Shown here: one piece after another, positions 28,497-37,708 of the stretch
Layout: each line of letters opens with the position of its first letter
Position numbering within the stretch: position 1 is the stretch's first letter
Assembly (NCBI GenBank): GCA_021413975.1
Contig: JAIOPJ010000054.1
Location: 248,001-312,000 of the forward strand
DNA: 64,000 bases
Direction: 5' to 3'
Source: Gemmatimonadota bacterium
Lineage (GTDB): Bacteria > Gemmatimonadota > Gemmatimonadetes > Gemmatimonadales > Gemmatimonadaceae
The notes under the pieces: model-generated
The model's database searches: none
Seen by the model: the letters and a program-made list of their open reading frames with translations, nothing else
What the model was told of the DNA's origin: nothing
Position numbers and translations under genes: made by a program

Positions 28497-29470
28497 CGGC
28501 GCTCCGCGCCGCGGGCCGGCGGCAGGGCCTTGAGATACTCGATCACCACCGCGGCCGAGTTCTCGGCCGCCAGGCGTCCGAAGACACGCGCCTCGTTCTG
28601 ACCCGGGCCGCCGCCCGCCAGGTCAGAGAGCGAGCGGAAGGCGATGAACGGCACGCGGTTCTCGTACGCGACCACGGCGACCGCCGCGGTCTCCATGTCG
28701 AGTGCGTCGGCGTGGAACGTCGACCAGGCCCATTCGCGGAAGGAGGCATTGTCCACGAAGGTGGGACCGCTCACGCCGCTGCCGCCGACGACGATCCGCG
28801 GTTCGTGCGCGAGGCACTCACCCGCGCCGGTGCAGCGCTGGAGCCGCACCCGCTGCGCCACGCGGCGCGCGGTGGCGAGGGCGCCCGAGTCCGCAGCGAA
28901 CCAGAACCGGCGCTCGAGCGAGTCGGCCGGCCCGCCCCGCATCGTGACCCACTTGGCTTGCGGGTACATCATGCCGAAGTTCGCGAACGGCGTGGTGACG
29001 CGCGCCGGAGCGAAGCCCGTGGACGTCTCGCGGGCGAACACCATCTCCTGATAGTCGCCCCACTGCGCCGGGACGGTGACGTCGCCCACGTTCAGTCCGG
29101 GGTTCACGCCGCCGGCGATGCCGGAGAAGACGATGCCGGTGATCGTGTAGCGGTCGAGCATCGCCTGCGTGGTCATGGCGGCATTCACCATGCTGATGCC
29201 GCTGAGCATCAGGACCACGTCGTGCCCGGCGAGCGTGCCGAGATAGTGGGTACGGCCGTTCACGACGCGTGTGGCGGTGATGACGGTCGCGGCGCGCAGC
29301 GCGACGAGTTCGGGGTCGAAGGCCGACATGACGGCGATGCGCGGCCGGTCGTCGGGCGCGGCGGTCATGCCGGTCGCTCGGGCGCCGGCGGTCGCGCAGG
29401 AGGAGAGGGCGGTGACACCCGCCGCGAGGAGGCTCGCGACGCGGAGCATTCGGATGTTCGGCCTGTGCAT
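28493..29470 (-). CDS. Exported MTA/SAH nucleosidase-like phosphorylase-fold protein
   Basis: The 325-residue protein has a signal and lipobox (VTALSSCATAG near residue 25), then a purine phosphorylase/nucleosidase fold: RIAVMSAFDPELVAL, YLGTLAGHDVVLMLSGISMVNAA, FSGIAGGVNPGLNVGDVTVP and the catalytic-aspartate block ADALDMETAAVAVVAYE. Cytoplasmic MTAN has DMEGAA at that place. An insert of about 70 residues with a CTGAGEC loop is not in the short bacterial enzymes. It would cleave a purine nucleoside outside the inner membrane. The start at 29470 is chosen to keep a compact signal; the ATG at 29449 is an alternative. Confidence 0.8.
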   Translation of the reverse strand: MHRPNIRMLRVASLLAAGVTALSSCATAGARATGMTAAPDDRPRIAVMSAFDPELVALRAATVITATRVVNGRTHYLGTLAGHDVVLMLSGISMVNAAMTTQAMLDRYTITGIVFSGIAGGVNPGLNVGDVTVPAQWGDYQEMVFARETSTGFAPARVTTPFANFGMMYPQAKWVTMRGGPADSLERRFWFAADSGALATARRVAQRVRLQRCTGAGECLAHEPRIVVGGSGVSGPTFVDNASFREWAWSTFHADALDMETAAVAVVAYENRVPFIAFRSLSDLAGGGPGQNEARVFGRLAAENSAAVVIEYLKALPPARGAERR

Positions 29471-29520
29471 CGCGTGAAGATGGACTGTGCCACCGGCGAC
29501 CGCCATGGGCGGCGTGGGGT

Positions 29521-29871
29521 TCACTTGGCTCCGTCGCTCTCCCAGTGGAACGTGTGCAGCACGCGATGGACGATCGGGGCGAGCACGATGCCGATCGCGA
29601 CGAGGAAGACCAGGCCGGAGTAGAGCGCGAAGCTGCCGGCGAAGAGCTTGCCGCCGGGGGTCTGCGGGACCTCCACCGGTCCCATGCCGCCGAGGAGCAT
29701 GGCTGCGTTCAGGTAGGCGTCACGCCAGCCGAGACCCTCGTAGAAAGCGTAGCCCGCCATGCCGCCGCCGAGCGATGCGGCGATGACCGCGCTGGCGCCG
29801 GCGAAGTGCCAGAGCACGCGGCGCACGAAGTGCCGGGCCGGGATGGGGCGGTGACGGCGGGACTCGTACAT
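29521..29871 (-). CDS. Small membrane protein with two helices
   Basis: The 116-residue protein has a basic N-terminus (YESRRHRPIPARHFVRR), a first membrane helix around residues 22-45 (GASAVIAASLGGGMAGYAFY), a glycine-rich loop PGGKLFAG and a second helix FALYSGLVFLVAIGIVLAPIVH before a short tail. This two-helix layout with a re-entrant-like middle recalls small ion-channel-like proteins, but no selectivity filter is visible. I assign no family. It is divergent from the ferritin-like operon. Confidence 0.6.
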   Translation of the reverse strand: MYESRRHRPIPARHFVRRVLWHFAGASAVIAASLGGGMAGYAFYEGLGWRDAYLNAAMLLGGMGPVEVPQTPGGKLFAGSFALYSGLVFLVAIGIVLAPIVHRVLHTFHWESDGAK

Positions 29872-30049
29872 GTGGTGCTCCGGGCGATGAGCGGGAACGG
29901 TCGACCCCTTCGGAACGCCAGCGACACACCCTCGCGAATATATGCCCAGCGGATGCCGTGTGATGGGCGGTGTCGCCTAGCAGAACCCGACCGGTCGCTG
30001 CATGTTCTCGCCGACAGAGGCGTTCCACCGGTCCACGAGGAGTCACGGC

Positions 30050-31537
30050 ATGAGGAAGCGAGCGGCGCGGCACCACGAGAAGACCGGTGCGCTCGGCGCA
30101 CGGAAGCTCGACGCCGAGGTCAAGGCGCCCAAGGCGAAGGACGACGGCCGCGTGCACGTGGAGCACCCCCTGCCGCACAAGCCGTCGGAACTGGTCTGGC
30201 GCGACTACCTGATCCTCCTGCTGCACGTGGCCGCGGAGCTCGAGCACTCGCTCATGGTGGAGTACCTCTACGCGGCGTACTCCCTCGGCGGCCCTCAGGC
30301 GCGCAAGCACGAGGCCGCGGTCGATCGGTGGCGCAACGCCATCCTCGGCGTCGCCAAGGAGGAGATGGGGCATCTGCTGACGGTGCAGAACCTCCTCTGC
30401 CTCATGGGTGGTCCCATCAGCTTCGAGCGCGACGACTACCCCTGGGACACCGTCTACTATCCGTTCGCCTTCTGCCTCGAGCCGTTGACGCTGCACTCGC
30501 TGGCCAAGTACGTCTTCGCCGAGATGCCGCCCGACATCAGGGACGACGAGGGCCAGGACGGGCGCACCGCGCGCGACGCCATGCGCCTGCTCAAGATCCG
30601 GAACGGGCACCCGGTGGGCGAGGTGTACGACCTCATCATCCGCATCATCGGTGACGAGACGCTGATCCACGACTCCGACTTCAATCCCGACAGCTATGGA
30701 TCGCAGGCGACATTCGACGACTGGGGCCGCAACTACCGCCCGGGACCGTTCACCCCGCACCCGGCGCCCGACGCGTCGCAGCCGCGCGATCGCGACACGC
30801 GGTTGATCATCGCCCGCATGGCCACGCGCACCGAGGCCCTCGCCGCGCTGCGCGAGGTGGCCGGGCAGGGTGAGGCGCCGCAGCATCGGCTCAAGGCGAA
30901 CACGGAACCGTCCCACTTCGACCGGTTCGCCACGATCTTCCGCGAGCTGCAGGAGATCCTCAAGAGGGAACCGCGCTGGTCGCCGTCGCGGCGCGTGCCG
31001 ACCAATCCGGTGGTCTCGCACGGGGCCAGGATCCCCGGCGTCACGGACATCGAGGCCGCCGCGTCGCGCCTCTGGGCGAACCTGTTCAACGTGCGCTACC
31101 GCATGCTGCTCACGTACCTCACCCACAGCTACCGCATCCCGAGCCGCACCGACGGCGAGCGCAACGGGCTCTTCGGCGCCGTGATCGGCAACATCTTCGG
31201 CGAGATGTACAACCTCAAGACGCTCGCGGGGATCCTGGTGCAGCTGCCGCTCAAGCGCGGCGGCAAGGGGCCCGAACGCGCCGCGCCGCCGTTCGAGATG
31301 CCGTACACCCTCACGCTGCCCAATGCCGACATCGACTGCTGGAAGCATCACCGGGCCCTGCTCGGCGCCTCCAAGGATCTCACCGATGCGCTCCTCGACA
31401 AGTCGAAGGCGAACCTGAAGGATGCCCCCGAGGGCGCACGCGAGTACCTGCGGACGCTGCGCCAGCTCGACGAGGAGTCGATGGCCATGATCGACCAGGT
31501 GATCATCGGCCTGCGTCCCATCAGGAGGAAACGGTAG
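30050..31537 (+). CDS. VioB-type ferritin-like domain protein
   Basis: The 495-residue protein carries a ferritin-like four-helix domain of the kind named from VioB/RebD (residues about 50-270). Likely metal ligands are in AAELEHSLMVEYLYA (E63-H66 region) and KEEMGHLLTVQNLL (E105xxH108), followed by GGPISFERDDYPW, which matches the family. VioB-type enzymes act in coupling of oxidised amino acid intermediates; many homologues are unassigned. The C-terminal half has a second helical region (NLFNVRYRMLLTYLTHSYRIP). The ATG at 30050 has GAGGAG eight bases upstream. The next gene's ATG follows the stop directly, so this is the first gene of a coupled three-gene operon. Confidence 0.75.
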   Translation: MRKRAARHHEKTGALGARKLDAEVKAPKAKDDGRVHVEHPLPHKPSELVWRDYLILLLHVAAELEHSLMVEYLYAAYSLGGPQARKHEAAVDRWRNAILGVAKEEMGHLLTVQNLLCLMGGPISFERDDYPWDTVYYPFAFCLEPLTLHSLAKYVFAEMPPDIRDDEGQDGRTARDAMRLLKIRNGHPVGEVYDLIIRIIGDETLIHDSDFNPDSYGSQATFDDWGRNYRPGPFTPHPAPDASQPRDRDTRLIIARMATRTEALAALREVAGQGEAPQHRLKANTEPSHFDRFATIFRELQEILKREPRWSPSRRVPTNPVVSHGARIPGVTDIEAAASRLWANLFNVRYRMLLTYLTHSYRIPSRTDGERNGLFGAVIGNIFGEMYNLKTLAGILVQLPLKRGGKGPERAAPPFEMPYTLTLPNADIDCWKHHRALLGASKDLTDALLDKSKANLKDAPEGAREYLRTLRQLDEESMAMIDQVIIGLRPIRRKR

Positions 31538-33916
31538 ATGACCATCAAGGCCCTGCGCATCCTCCCGCCGTTCGCGATCGGGCGGCTCGGCTCCGCGTCC
31601 GAGCCGCTGGACAACTACTCGATCGAGGTCGATGAGGATCGCCCGCTCGACTTCCGCAGGATCGTGCCGCAGGAGACACTCGTCGTCGACCCGCGGACCG
31701 GGGAGATCTCCGCGAAGCGCACGGCGGAGTCGATCACGTTCAAGACCGACGGCAGGATCCACCCGGTGGCGCCCTTCCTCGAGGTCTTCGCGCGCGTCGA
31801 CAACGAACGGGCCTGGCGCCCGCTCACCGTGCCGCTGCTCGCCGCGCACGGACTCAAGCCGTCCGATCTCCGCTGGAACGTCACCGTGGCCAATCGCAAG
31901 GTGGAGCGGCGCACGGGGAACGCGCACGATCGCGTCGAGGCGCGCACGGGGTGGTTCCGCGGGCACGCGCCCAAGCGGCTCGAGGGTCACTGCGAGAACT
32001 TCGTGTCGAAGAGCAAGGGCATCGACTTCGGCAGCGTCCGGTACATCAAGCCGACGAAGGAGTTCCCGGAGATCCGCTTCCGCTTCACGCCCGCGACCGG
32101 ACTCATCTACGGTCCGGTCCTGAGCCCGGCCCAGGCGAAGAAGCTGAAGAAGGAGTTCCCGGACATCTACGAGGTGCCCAAGGCCCGGCAGGTGTACGAC
32201 ACCAGGAAGCCGGGAGCCAAGTGGTTCCGGTTCGAGGTCCCGTCTGGGATCGACAATCCGGCGCCGGGGTTCGACGGCCCCTTCGTGAACGAGACCCTGC
32301 CGCCCTCGCTCTTCGCGATCATCCCGCCGGCCCCGAGCTGGCTCAACGACAACGTCGCCGTGAGCCGCGGCTACTTCGACGACGCCTGCGACGGCGTCGT
32401 GGAGGTGGCGCTCGTCCCCGCGCCCGGCGCCGAGCGCCTCACGGCCGTCGCCCGCATCACCGCGGGACCGCCGGCGATCGTGCCCGATGCGCTCTTCGTG
32501 CGCAGCCTGGGCGACGATCTCGACCAGGTGATCTTCGGGCCGGCGATCGACGGCGCGGAGGATGCGGCCGAGACGCGCGCACGCGCCAAGGACATCGTGC
32601 GCCGGGCCTTCGAGACCGTCCGGTTCCTCAACGTGGCGGTGATGAACGGCAATCCGGTCGAGGCGCGCGATCCGCTCGACATCGACACCATGCCCGCCGA
32701 AGAGGCCTTCGACGTGCTGCGGCCGATGCGCCCGGTCTTCGGCCCCAACACCGTCGACACGCGCACGATCATGCGCCTGCACCAGCAGGTGTACGCCGCG
32801 CTGCGTGGCGGGGCCGCGCCCTGGTTCCCGCCCTTGCTCCGCCTGCCCGAGCAGGTCGCCGACTTCACCGACAGCGGGCGTCGCAAGATGCCGGCGCTCA
32901 TGTGCGGCGCCGACGGCAGCTACCTCGCGCTCACGCACCGCCAGATCAACACGATCTACAAGGCGGCCGGGCTCCACCGGGACATGCAGTACGAGAAGAA
33001 GAAGCTCCCGGCCGACGTGAAGCGGCCGGTGCCGGCACTCGCGCCCCGCAACGCCTCGGCGCGACGGCATCGCAACGACCCGGGCCGGCGTCACGAGGAA
33101 GTGAACTACGTGGCGGCGGGCAACCCGGTCAGTTCGCGACCGGAGACCTCGGTCGGCAACTGCACGCCGGGGCTCGAGGTCGACTTCCGTGCCGTCTGGC
33201 GCCGCCTCTTCGAGGGGATCGTGATCCGCGAGTACGACAACCTCGTCGTGGAGGTCGAGCATGACTCGCTCAAGCATCTCCTGGGGTGCCGCCTCATGCG
33301 CGTCCGGTTCGGCGAGGGCAACAAGCACTACTTCTACACCATGACCACGCAGGTCGGCCCGTCCCCGGCCGACACCGTCAACCAGTCCGTGGTCTACGCG
33401 ACCGACGCCAATCCCCTGGGCCTGGCGCCGCTCGAATGGTCGAACGCCCTCGCGCGGATGCTGCACGAATGTGTCGGCGGCGTCGTGGTGGGCGACTTCA
33501 GCAGCAAGCCCTCGTGGTTCGCGCAGCTCCCCTGGAGCGACGCGAAGGAGTCGTACGTCTCGCACGAACTCCGGGTCCGGCATTTCTTCGAGGACGACAC
33601 GGCGGTCATCTCGCGCGAGCTCGCCCAGCCCGGTGAGCTCACGCAGGGACTCTGCTCCCCGTGGCAGAACGACTACCGCGAGTGTTCCTGCTACTACTGG
33701 GCGTCCGCACGGCCGGACTTCGTGAACATGGAGCCGAGCTCCGACGCCCTGAGCGCGGGTGACAACTGGCTCCAGAAGCGCCGCACCGGCGAGTACGTTC
33801 CAGACGACTACGTCGACGCGCGGATGGTGCTCTACGACGATCTCTTCCACGACTGGGAGCAGTGGGTGCGATTCGCCGTCAGGGGACGGGATGCGGAGGG
33901 CGAGTTCGCCGGATGA
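31538..33916 (+). CDS. LodA/GoxA-like (CTQ-oxidase family) protein
   Basis: The 792-residue protein resembles LodA/GoxA amine and amino acid oxidases, which form a cysteine tryptophylquinone cofactor. Visible similarities are RILPPFAIGRLGSA at the start, LRWNVTVANRKVE near residue 115, GYFDDACDGVVEVAL near residue 275, CTPGLEVDFRAVWRR near residue 545 and, near the C-terminus, PWQNDYRECSCYYW (708-721). In LodA the PWQxD block holds the cofactor cysteine, but the modified tryptophan lies much farther on; here Cys716, Cys718 and Trp721 are close together. No LodB-type flavoprotein gene is present. The family call is fair; catalysis is unproven. It abuts the first gene and overlaps the third by ATGA. 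Confidence 0.58.
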   Translation: MTIKALRILPPFAIGRLGSASEPLDNYSIEVDEDRPLDFRRIVPQETLVVDPRTGEISAKRTAESITFKTDGRIHPVAPFLEVFARVDNERAWRPLTVPLLAAHGLKPSDLRWNVTVANRKVERRTGNAHDRVEARTGWFRGHAPKRLEGHCENFVSKSKGIDFGSVRYIKPTKEFPEIRFRFTPATGLIYGPVLSPAQAKKLKKEFPDIYEVPKARQVYDTRKPGAKWFRFEVPSGIDNPAPGFDGPFVNETLPPSLFAIIPPAPSWLNDNVAVSRGYFDDACDGVVEVALVPAPGAERLTAVARITAGPPAIVPDALFVRSLGDDLDQVIFGPAIDGAEDAAETRARAKDIVRRAFETVRFLNVAVMNGNPVEARDPLDIDTMPAEEAFDVLRPMRPVFGPNTVDTRTIMRLHQQVYAALRGGAAPWFPPLLRLPEQVADFTDSGRRKMPALMCGADGSYLALTHRQINTIYKAAGLHRDMQYEKKKLPADVKRPVPALAPRNASARRHRNDPGRRHEEVNYVAAGNPVSSRPETSVGNCTPGLEVDFRAVWRRLFEGIVIREYDNLVVEVEHDSLKHLLGCRLMRVRFGEGNKHYFYTMTTQVGPSPADTVNQSVVYATDANPLGLAPLEWSNALARMLHECVGGVVVGDFSSKPSWFAQLPWSDAKESYVSHELRVRHFFEDDTAVISRELAQPGELTQGLCSPWQNDYRECSCYYWASARPDFVNMEPSSDALSAGDNWLQKRRTGEYVPDDYVDARMVLYDDLFHDWEQWVRFAVRGRDAEGEFAG

Positions 33917-36906
33917 GGCTCACGCTGACCGACGCCGCGGAGCTGGTGGGGAGGTTGTATGGCATCACGGCGGTCGCGTCCGAGCTGCCTTCCGAGCGCG
34001 ACCAGAATCTCCTCATCCGCGCGGCGGGTGGTGAGCACTTCATCCTCAAGCTCGCCAACGCCGCCGAACGACTCGAGGTGCTCGAGGCCGAGTGCGCCGT
34101 GATGCGCCATCTGGCGCCGACGGGACTCGCGCCCGAGCTGCGCCGTACCGTCGACGGGCGCGAGATCGCCACCCACGGACCGCACTTCGTCCGGCTCATC
34201 ACGGCCCTGGTGGGCAGCACGCTCGGGACCACCGCACTCCATACCGACGCTCTCCGCCGCGATCTCGGACGCGCCCTGGGTCAGGTCGACCGCGCGCTCG
34301 AGAGCTTCGACCACCCGGCCTTCCATCGAGACTTCCACTGGGATCTCGCCAACGCCGAACGCGTGGTCCGTGCGTACCTCCCGCTCGTCTCCGACGGTGC
34401 GCTGGCGGGCTGCATCGACAGGCTCACGCGCTACCACGAGACGGTGGTCGCGCCCCTGCGCGCGGGCTTCCGCCGCAGCGTGATCCACAGCGACGCCAAC
34501 GACTACAACGTCCTCGTCGACGGTGCGCGTCAGACCGTGACCGGCATCGTCGACTTCGGCGACATGGTGCACAGCCAGACCGTCAACGATGTCGCGATCG
34601 CCATGGCCTACGTCGCGCTCGGCTCGGATGATCCGCTCGCGGCTGCGGCCGAGGTCGCCGCGGGGTATCACGCGACGCAGGCGCTCACCGAGCCCGAGAT
34701 CGAGGCGCTCTTCAGCCTCATGTGCATGCGCCTCTGCATGAGCGCCTGCCTGGCTGCGAAGCAGACGGCCGAGCGTCCCGGCGACGACTACCTCGCGATC
34801 AGCCAGGGCCCGCTCGAACGGACCCTGCCGATGCTCGCGGCGATCCATCCGCGATTCGCGCACTACACCCTGCGCGCCGCCTGCGACCTGCCGCCGGTGC
34901 CGCACCAGCCGCGGATCACCCGCTGGCTCGCCGCGCACTCGGCGGAGTTCGCGCCCTTGCTCGGTCGCGACCTCCGCACGGCCCCCGTCGCCGCGCTCGA
35001 TCTCAGCGCCGGCAGCACTCTGGTCTCGAGCGAGCCCGCCGAGAACGCACCGACCGAACTCGACCGGCGGGTGCAGCGACTGCTCGCCGAGCGCGGTGCG
35101 GCGATCGGCGTGGGGGGCTATGACGAGGCGCGGCTCATCTACGCGTGGCCCAACGAGCCGGCGGCCGCAGAGCCGCGCACCATCCATATCGGACTCGACC
35201 TGTCGCTCGCGGCGGGGTCGCCGCTCTTCGCGCCGCTCGACGGCACCGTGCACGCGTTCGAGAACGCGGCCGGGCGTCATGACTATGGCCCGGTGATCGT
35301 CCTGCGGCACCTCACCGACGACGGCGAGCCCGTGGAGTTCTTCACGCTGTACGGTCACCTCAGCGTGGACTCGCTCACCGGACTGCAGGTCGGTCAGCGC
35401 ATCGCGAAGGGGGCGGAGTTCGCGCGCATCGGCAGCGCGCCGACCAACGGCGACTGGTGGGCGCATGTGCATCTGCAGCTCGTGACCGACATGCTCGACG
35501 TGCCGTGCAACGTCGACGGTGCGGTGCGCGCGAGCCAGCGTCGCGTCTGGCAGAGCCTCTGTCCCGACCCGAACCTGCTGCTCGGCATCCCTCCCGAGAA
35601 GCTGCCCCACCACGTGGCCAAGACGGGGATCGCAGCGTCGCGGCGCGCCCATATCGGCGGCAACCTCAGTGTCTCGTACGGCGCGAGCCCGCTCAACATC
35701 GTCCGAGGGTACAAGCAGTACCTTTACGACGACGCGGCCCACCGCTACGTCGACGGCTACAACAACGTCGCGCACGTGGGGCACGGGCACCCGCGCGTCG
35801 TGCGCGCGGTGAGCGAGCAGCTCGCCCTGCTCAACACCAACACGCGCTACCTGCAGGAGCAACTCACTCAGTACGCCGAGGCGCTCACGGCCCTGCTGCC
35901 GGAGTCGCTGACCGTCTGCTACTTCACCGCCTCCGGCAGCGAAGCGAACGAGCTGGCACTGCGCCTCGCGCGCGCCCACACCGGCGCCCGCGACCTCGTG
36001 GTGATGGACTCCGCCTACCACGGGCACACCACCACGCTGATCGACATCAGTCCGTACAAGCATGCCGGCCCCGGCGGCGCCGGCGCGCCCGACTGGGTGC
36101 ACCGCTCGCCGATCCCCGACGTCTACCGCAATGGCGGCGGGCGTGCCGACCCCGGCGCCTGGTTCGCGGGGCAGGTGGGGGAGGTGATCGACGGCATCCT
36201 GGCGAAGGGCCGGCGTCTCTCGGGCTACATCGCCGAGACCTGTCCGAGTGTCGGAGGGCAGATCATGATGCCGGCGGGGTTCCTGCCCGAGGTCTACCGG
36301 CGGGTGCGCGCGGCCGGCGGGCTCTGCATCGCCGACGAGGTACAGACAGGCTTCGGCCGGCTCGGCACGCACTTCTGGGCGTTCGAGGCGCACGACGTCA
36401 CGCCCGACATCGTCGTGCTCGGCAAGCCGATCGCCAATGGCTATCCCATGGGCGCTGTGATCACCACGCGTGCGATCGCCGGGAGCTTCGACAATGGGAT
36501 GGAGTTCTTCAGCACCTTCGGCGGGAGCACTGCGGCCTGCGTCGCCGGGCTGACGACGCTGCAGGTGACGCTCGACGAAGGGCTGCAGCAGCATGCGCTC
36601 GGCGTGGGGGAGCGTCTGCTCGGCGGGTTGCGGCCGCTCGTCGACCGGTTCGACGTCGTGGGCGACGTGCGCGGGTCGGGGCTCTTCCTGGGGGTCGAGC
36701 TCGTCCGCGACCGTCGCACGCTCGAGCCGGCGGCGGACGAGGCGACGTTCGTGGTGAACCGGATGCGCGCCCGCGGCGTGCTGGTGGGGACGGACGGGCC
36801 GTACCACAACGTGATCAAGATCCGCGGGCCCATGCCGCTCACGTTCGCGGATGCGGATCGGATCGTCGACGCGCTCACGCGATCGCTGGGGGAGTTGCCG
36901 CGCTGA
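33913..36906 (+). CDS. Kinase / M23 peptidase / class III aminotransferase fusion
   Basis: The 997-residue protein joins three domains. Residues about 10-330 are an aminoglycoside-phosphotransferase-type kinase: ERDQNLLI, K46 in HFILKLANA, the catalytic HSDANDYN (about 192-200) and DFGDM. Residues about 410-550 are an M23/LytM fold with HIGLD (about 425-429) and HVH (about 517-519), the usual zinc ligands. Residues about 570-997 are a class III aminotransferase with ASGSEANELALRLAR, DEVQTGFGR and cofactor lysine K838 in GKPIANGYP. The kinase and aminotransferase families include hydroxylysine kinase and the phosphoethanolamine/phosphohydroxylysine phospholyases. I infer phosphorylation and then elimination of an amino alcohol. 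No signal peptide is seen, so the peptidase domain is cytoplasmic. Confidence 0.85.
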   Translation: MRLTLTDAAELVGRLYGITAVASELPSERDQNLLIRAAGGEHFILKLANAAERLEVLEAECAVMRHLAPTGLAPELRRTVDGREIATHGPHFVRLITALVGSTLGTTALHTDALRRDLGRALGQVDRALESFDHPAFHRDFHWDLANAERVVRAYLPLVSDGALAGCIDRLTRYHETVVAPLRAGFRRSVIHSDANDYNVLVDGARQTVTGIVDFGDMVHSQTVNDVAIAMAYVALGSDDPLAAAAEVAAGYHATQALTEPEIEALFSLMCMRLCMSACLAAKQTAERPGDDYLAISQGPLERTLPMLAAIHPRFAHYTLRAACDLPPVPHQPRITRWLAAHSAEFAPLLGRDLRTAPVAALDLSAGSTLVSSEPAENAPTELDRRVQRLLAERGAAIGVGGYDEARLIYAWPNEPAAAEPRTIHIGLDLSLAAGSPLFAPLDGTVHAFENAAGRHDYGPVIVLRHLTDDGEPVEFFTLYGHLSVDSLTGLQVGQRIAKGAEFARIGSAPTNGDWWAHVHLQLVTDMLDVPCNVDGAVRASQRRVWQSLCPDPNLLLGIPPEKLPHHVAKTGIAASRRAHIGGNLSVSYGASPLNIVRGYKQYLYDDAAHRYVDGYNNVAHVGHGHPRVVRAVSEQLALLNTNTRYLQEQLTQYAEALTALLPESLTVCYFTASGSEANELALRLARAHTGARDLVVMDSAYHGHTTTLIDISPYKHAGPGGAGAPDWVHRSPIPDVYRNGGGRADPGAWFAGQVGEVIDGILAKGRRLSGYIAETCPSVGGQIMMPAGFLPEVYRRVRAAGGLCIADEVQTGFGRLGTHFWAFEAHDVTPDIVVLGKPIANGYPMGAVITTRAIAGSFDNGMEFFSTFGGSTAACVAGLTTLQVTLDEGLQQHALGVGERLLGGLRPLVDRFDVVGDVRGSGLFLGVELVRDRRTLEPAADEATFVVNRMRARGVLVGTDGPYHNVIKIRGPMPLTFADADRIVDALTRSLGELPR

Positions 36907-37030
36907 TCGTCTGCGGTATCGCGCGCTGGGCGGCTCCCTCATCCAGGGTGAGTGCCGGCGAGCCCTACGAGAGTGGCAGCGGAGTGGAGCGAGAGTCGAC
37001 GGCAGGCGGGTGTCGTCCTCCCGCGTGATC

Positions 37031-37471
37031 CTACGGCACCCTCGGCGCCGTCCGATCTCCCGCGAGCAGCTCCGGCTCGTTCGCAATCCGGCGCGGCAAG
37101 TGCCCGTCGGCCACCTGCGCGAGCTTGAGCGCTCCCGCCGCGGCCACGCCACGGAACGCGAAACCGAGTGCGAAACCGAGCGCACCCGTGCCCAGCAGCT
37201 TCGTGAACGTGAGCATGTCGTCGCCACTGAGGGCGCGCAGCGCGCTGGCGAGAGTCGGGAGAACGAAGAACGACACCGCTCCCCCGGCGAGGCCGAAGCG
37301 ATTCCACTTGAGTTCCGAGAGCCCCCGCCCGCGGAGCAGGAGCGTGATCACTGCGGCGAACGCGACACCGGCCAAGGCGAAGAGGATCCCGCCCGGCATG
37401 GCGAGCTCCCAGCCGGCGAGGCGGTGACCGCGCCCGTCGATGAAGTCCGCCGTGGTCGTCATGATCATCAC
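37031..37471 (-). CDS. Hypothetical membrane protein
   Basis: The 146-residue protein has three probable membrane segments: ELAMPGGILFALAGVAFAAV (about 22-42), AGGAVSFFVLPTLAS, and LLGTGALGFALGFAFRG, with a polar C-terminal tail. I recognise no family. It lies just left of the cassette-like island, on the same strand as the island genes. No cassette repeat is seen at its 3' end, so it is probably outside the array. Several ATG codons cluster at the start (37471, 37468, 37462); the choice is arbitrary. Confidence 0.5.
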   Translation of the reverse strand: MMIMTTTADFIDGRGHRLAGWELAMPGGILFALAGVAFAAVITLLLRGRGLSELKWNRFGLAGGAVSFFVLPTLASALRALSGDDMLTFTKLLGTGALGFALGFAFRGVAAAGALKLAQVADGHLPRRIANEPELLAGDRTAPRVP

Positions 37472-37708
37472 GACAAGGAATCATGCCCCGCCCCAGAGGA
37501 GGCCGTTCAGGGCGATGGCTCGGAGGCGGCGGAGAGGGCGAATCGCGGACATGGGTCCAAACCAGAGTCGGTGTTCGGTCGCGAGTCTCTGCAAGGACCA
37601 CGTCATCTTCCACGACGAGCTGAACGCGCGCACCGTGTCGAACGTCAAGCGCGCGGAGCAGCCGCGTGTGGCGAGCGACATCCAGGCATGGGATCTCGGC
37701 CCCGGTGC

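Noticed and set aside
29720..33850. A very long open frame antisense to the ferritin-like and LodA-like genes
   Set aside because: It is the complement of two well-supported genes; its product is Arg/Val/Asp/Gly-rich with no domain. In high-GC DNA the opposite strand is often free of stops.
33832..37227. A long open frame antisense to the kinase-M23-aminotransferase gene
   Set aside because: No recognisable motif; all evidence of domains and cofactor residues is on the plus strand.
37472..37708. Overlapping frames on both strands left of the cassette island
   Set aside because: None has a ribosome binding site, domain or consistent composition.
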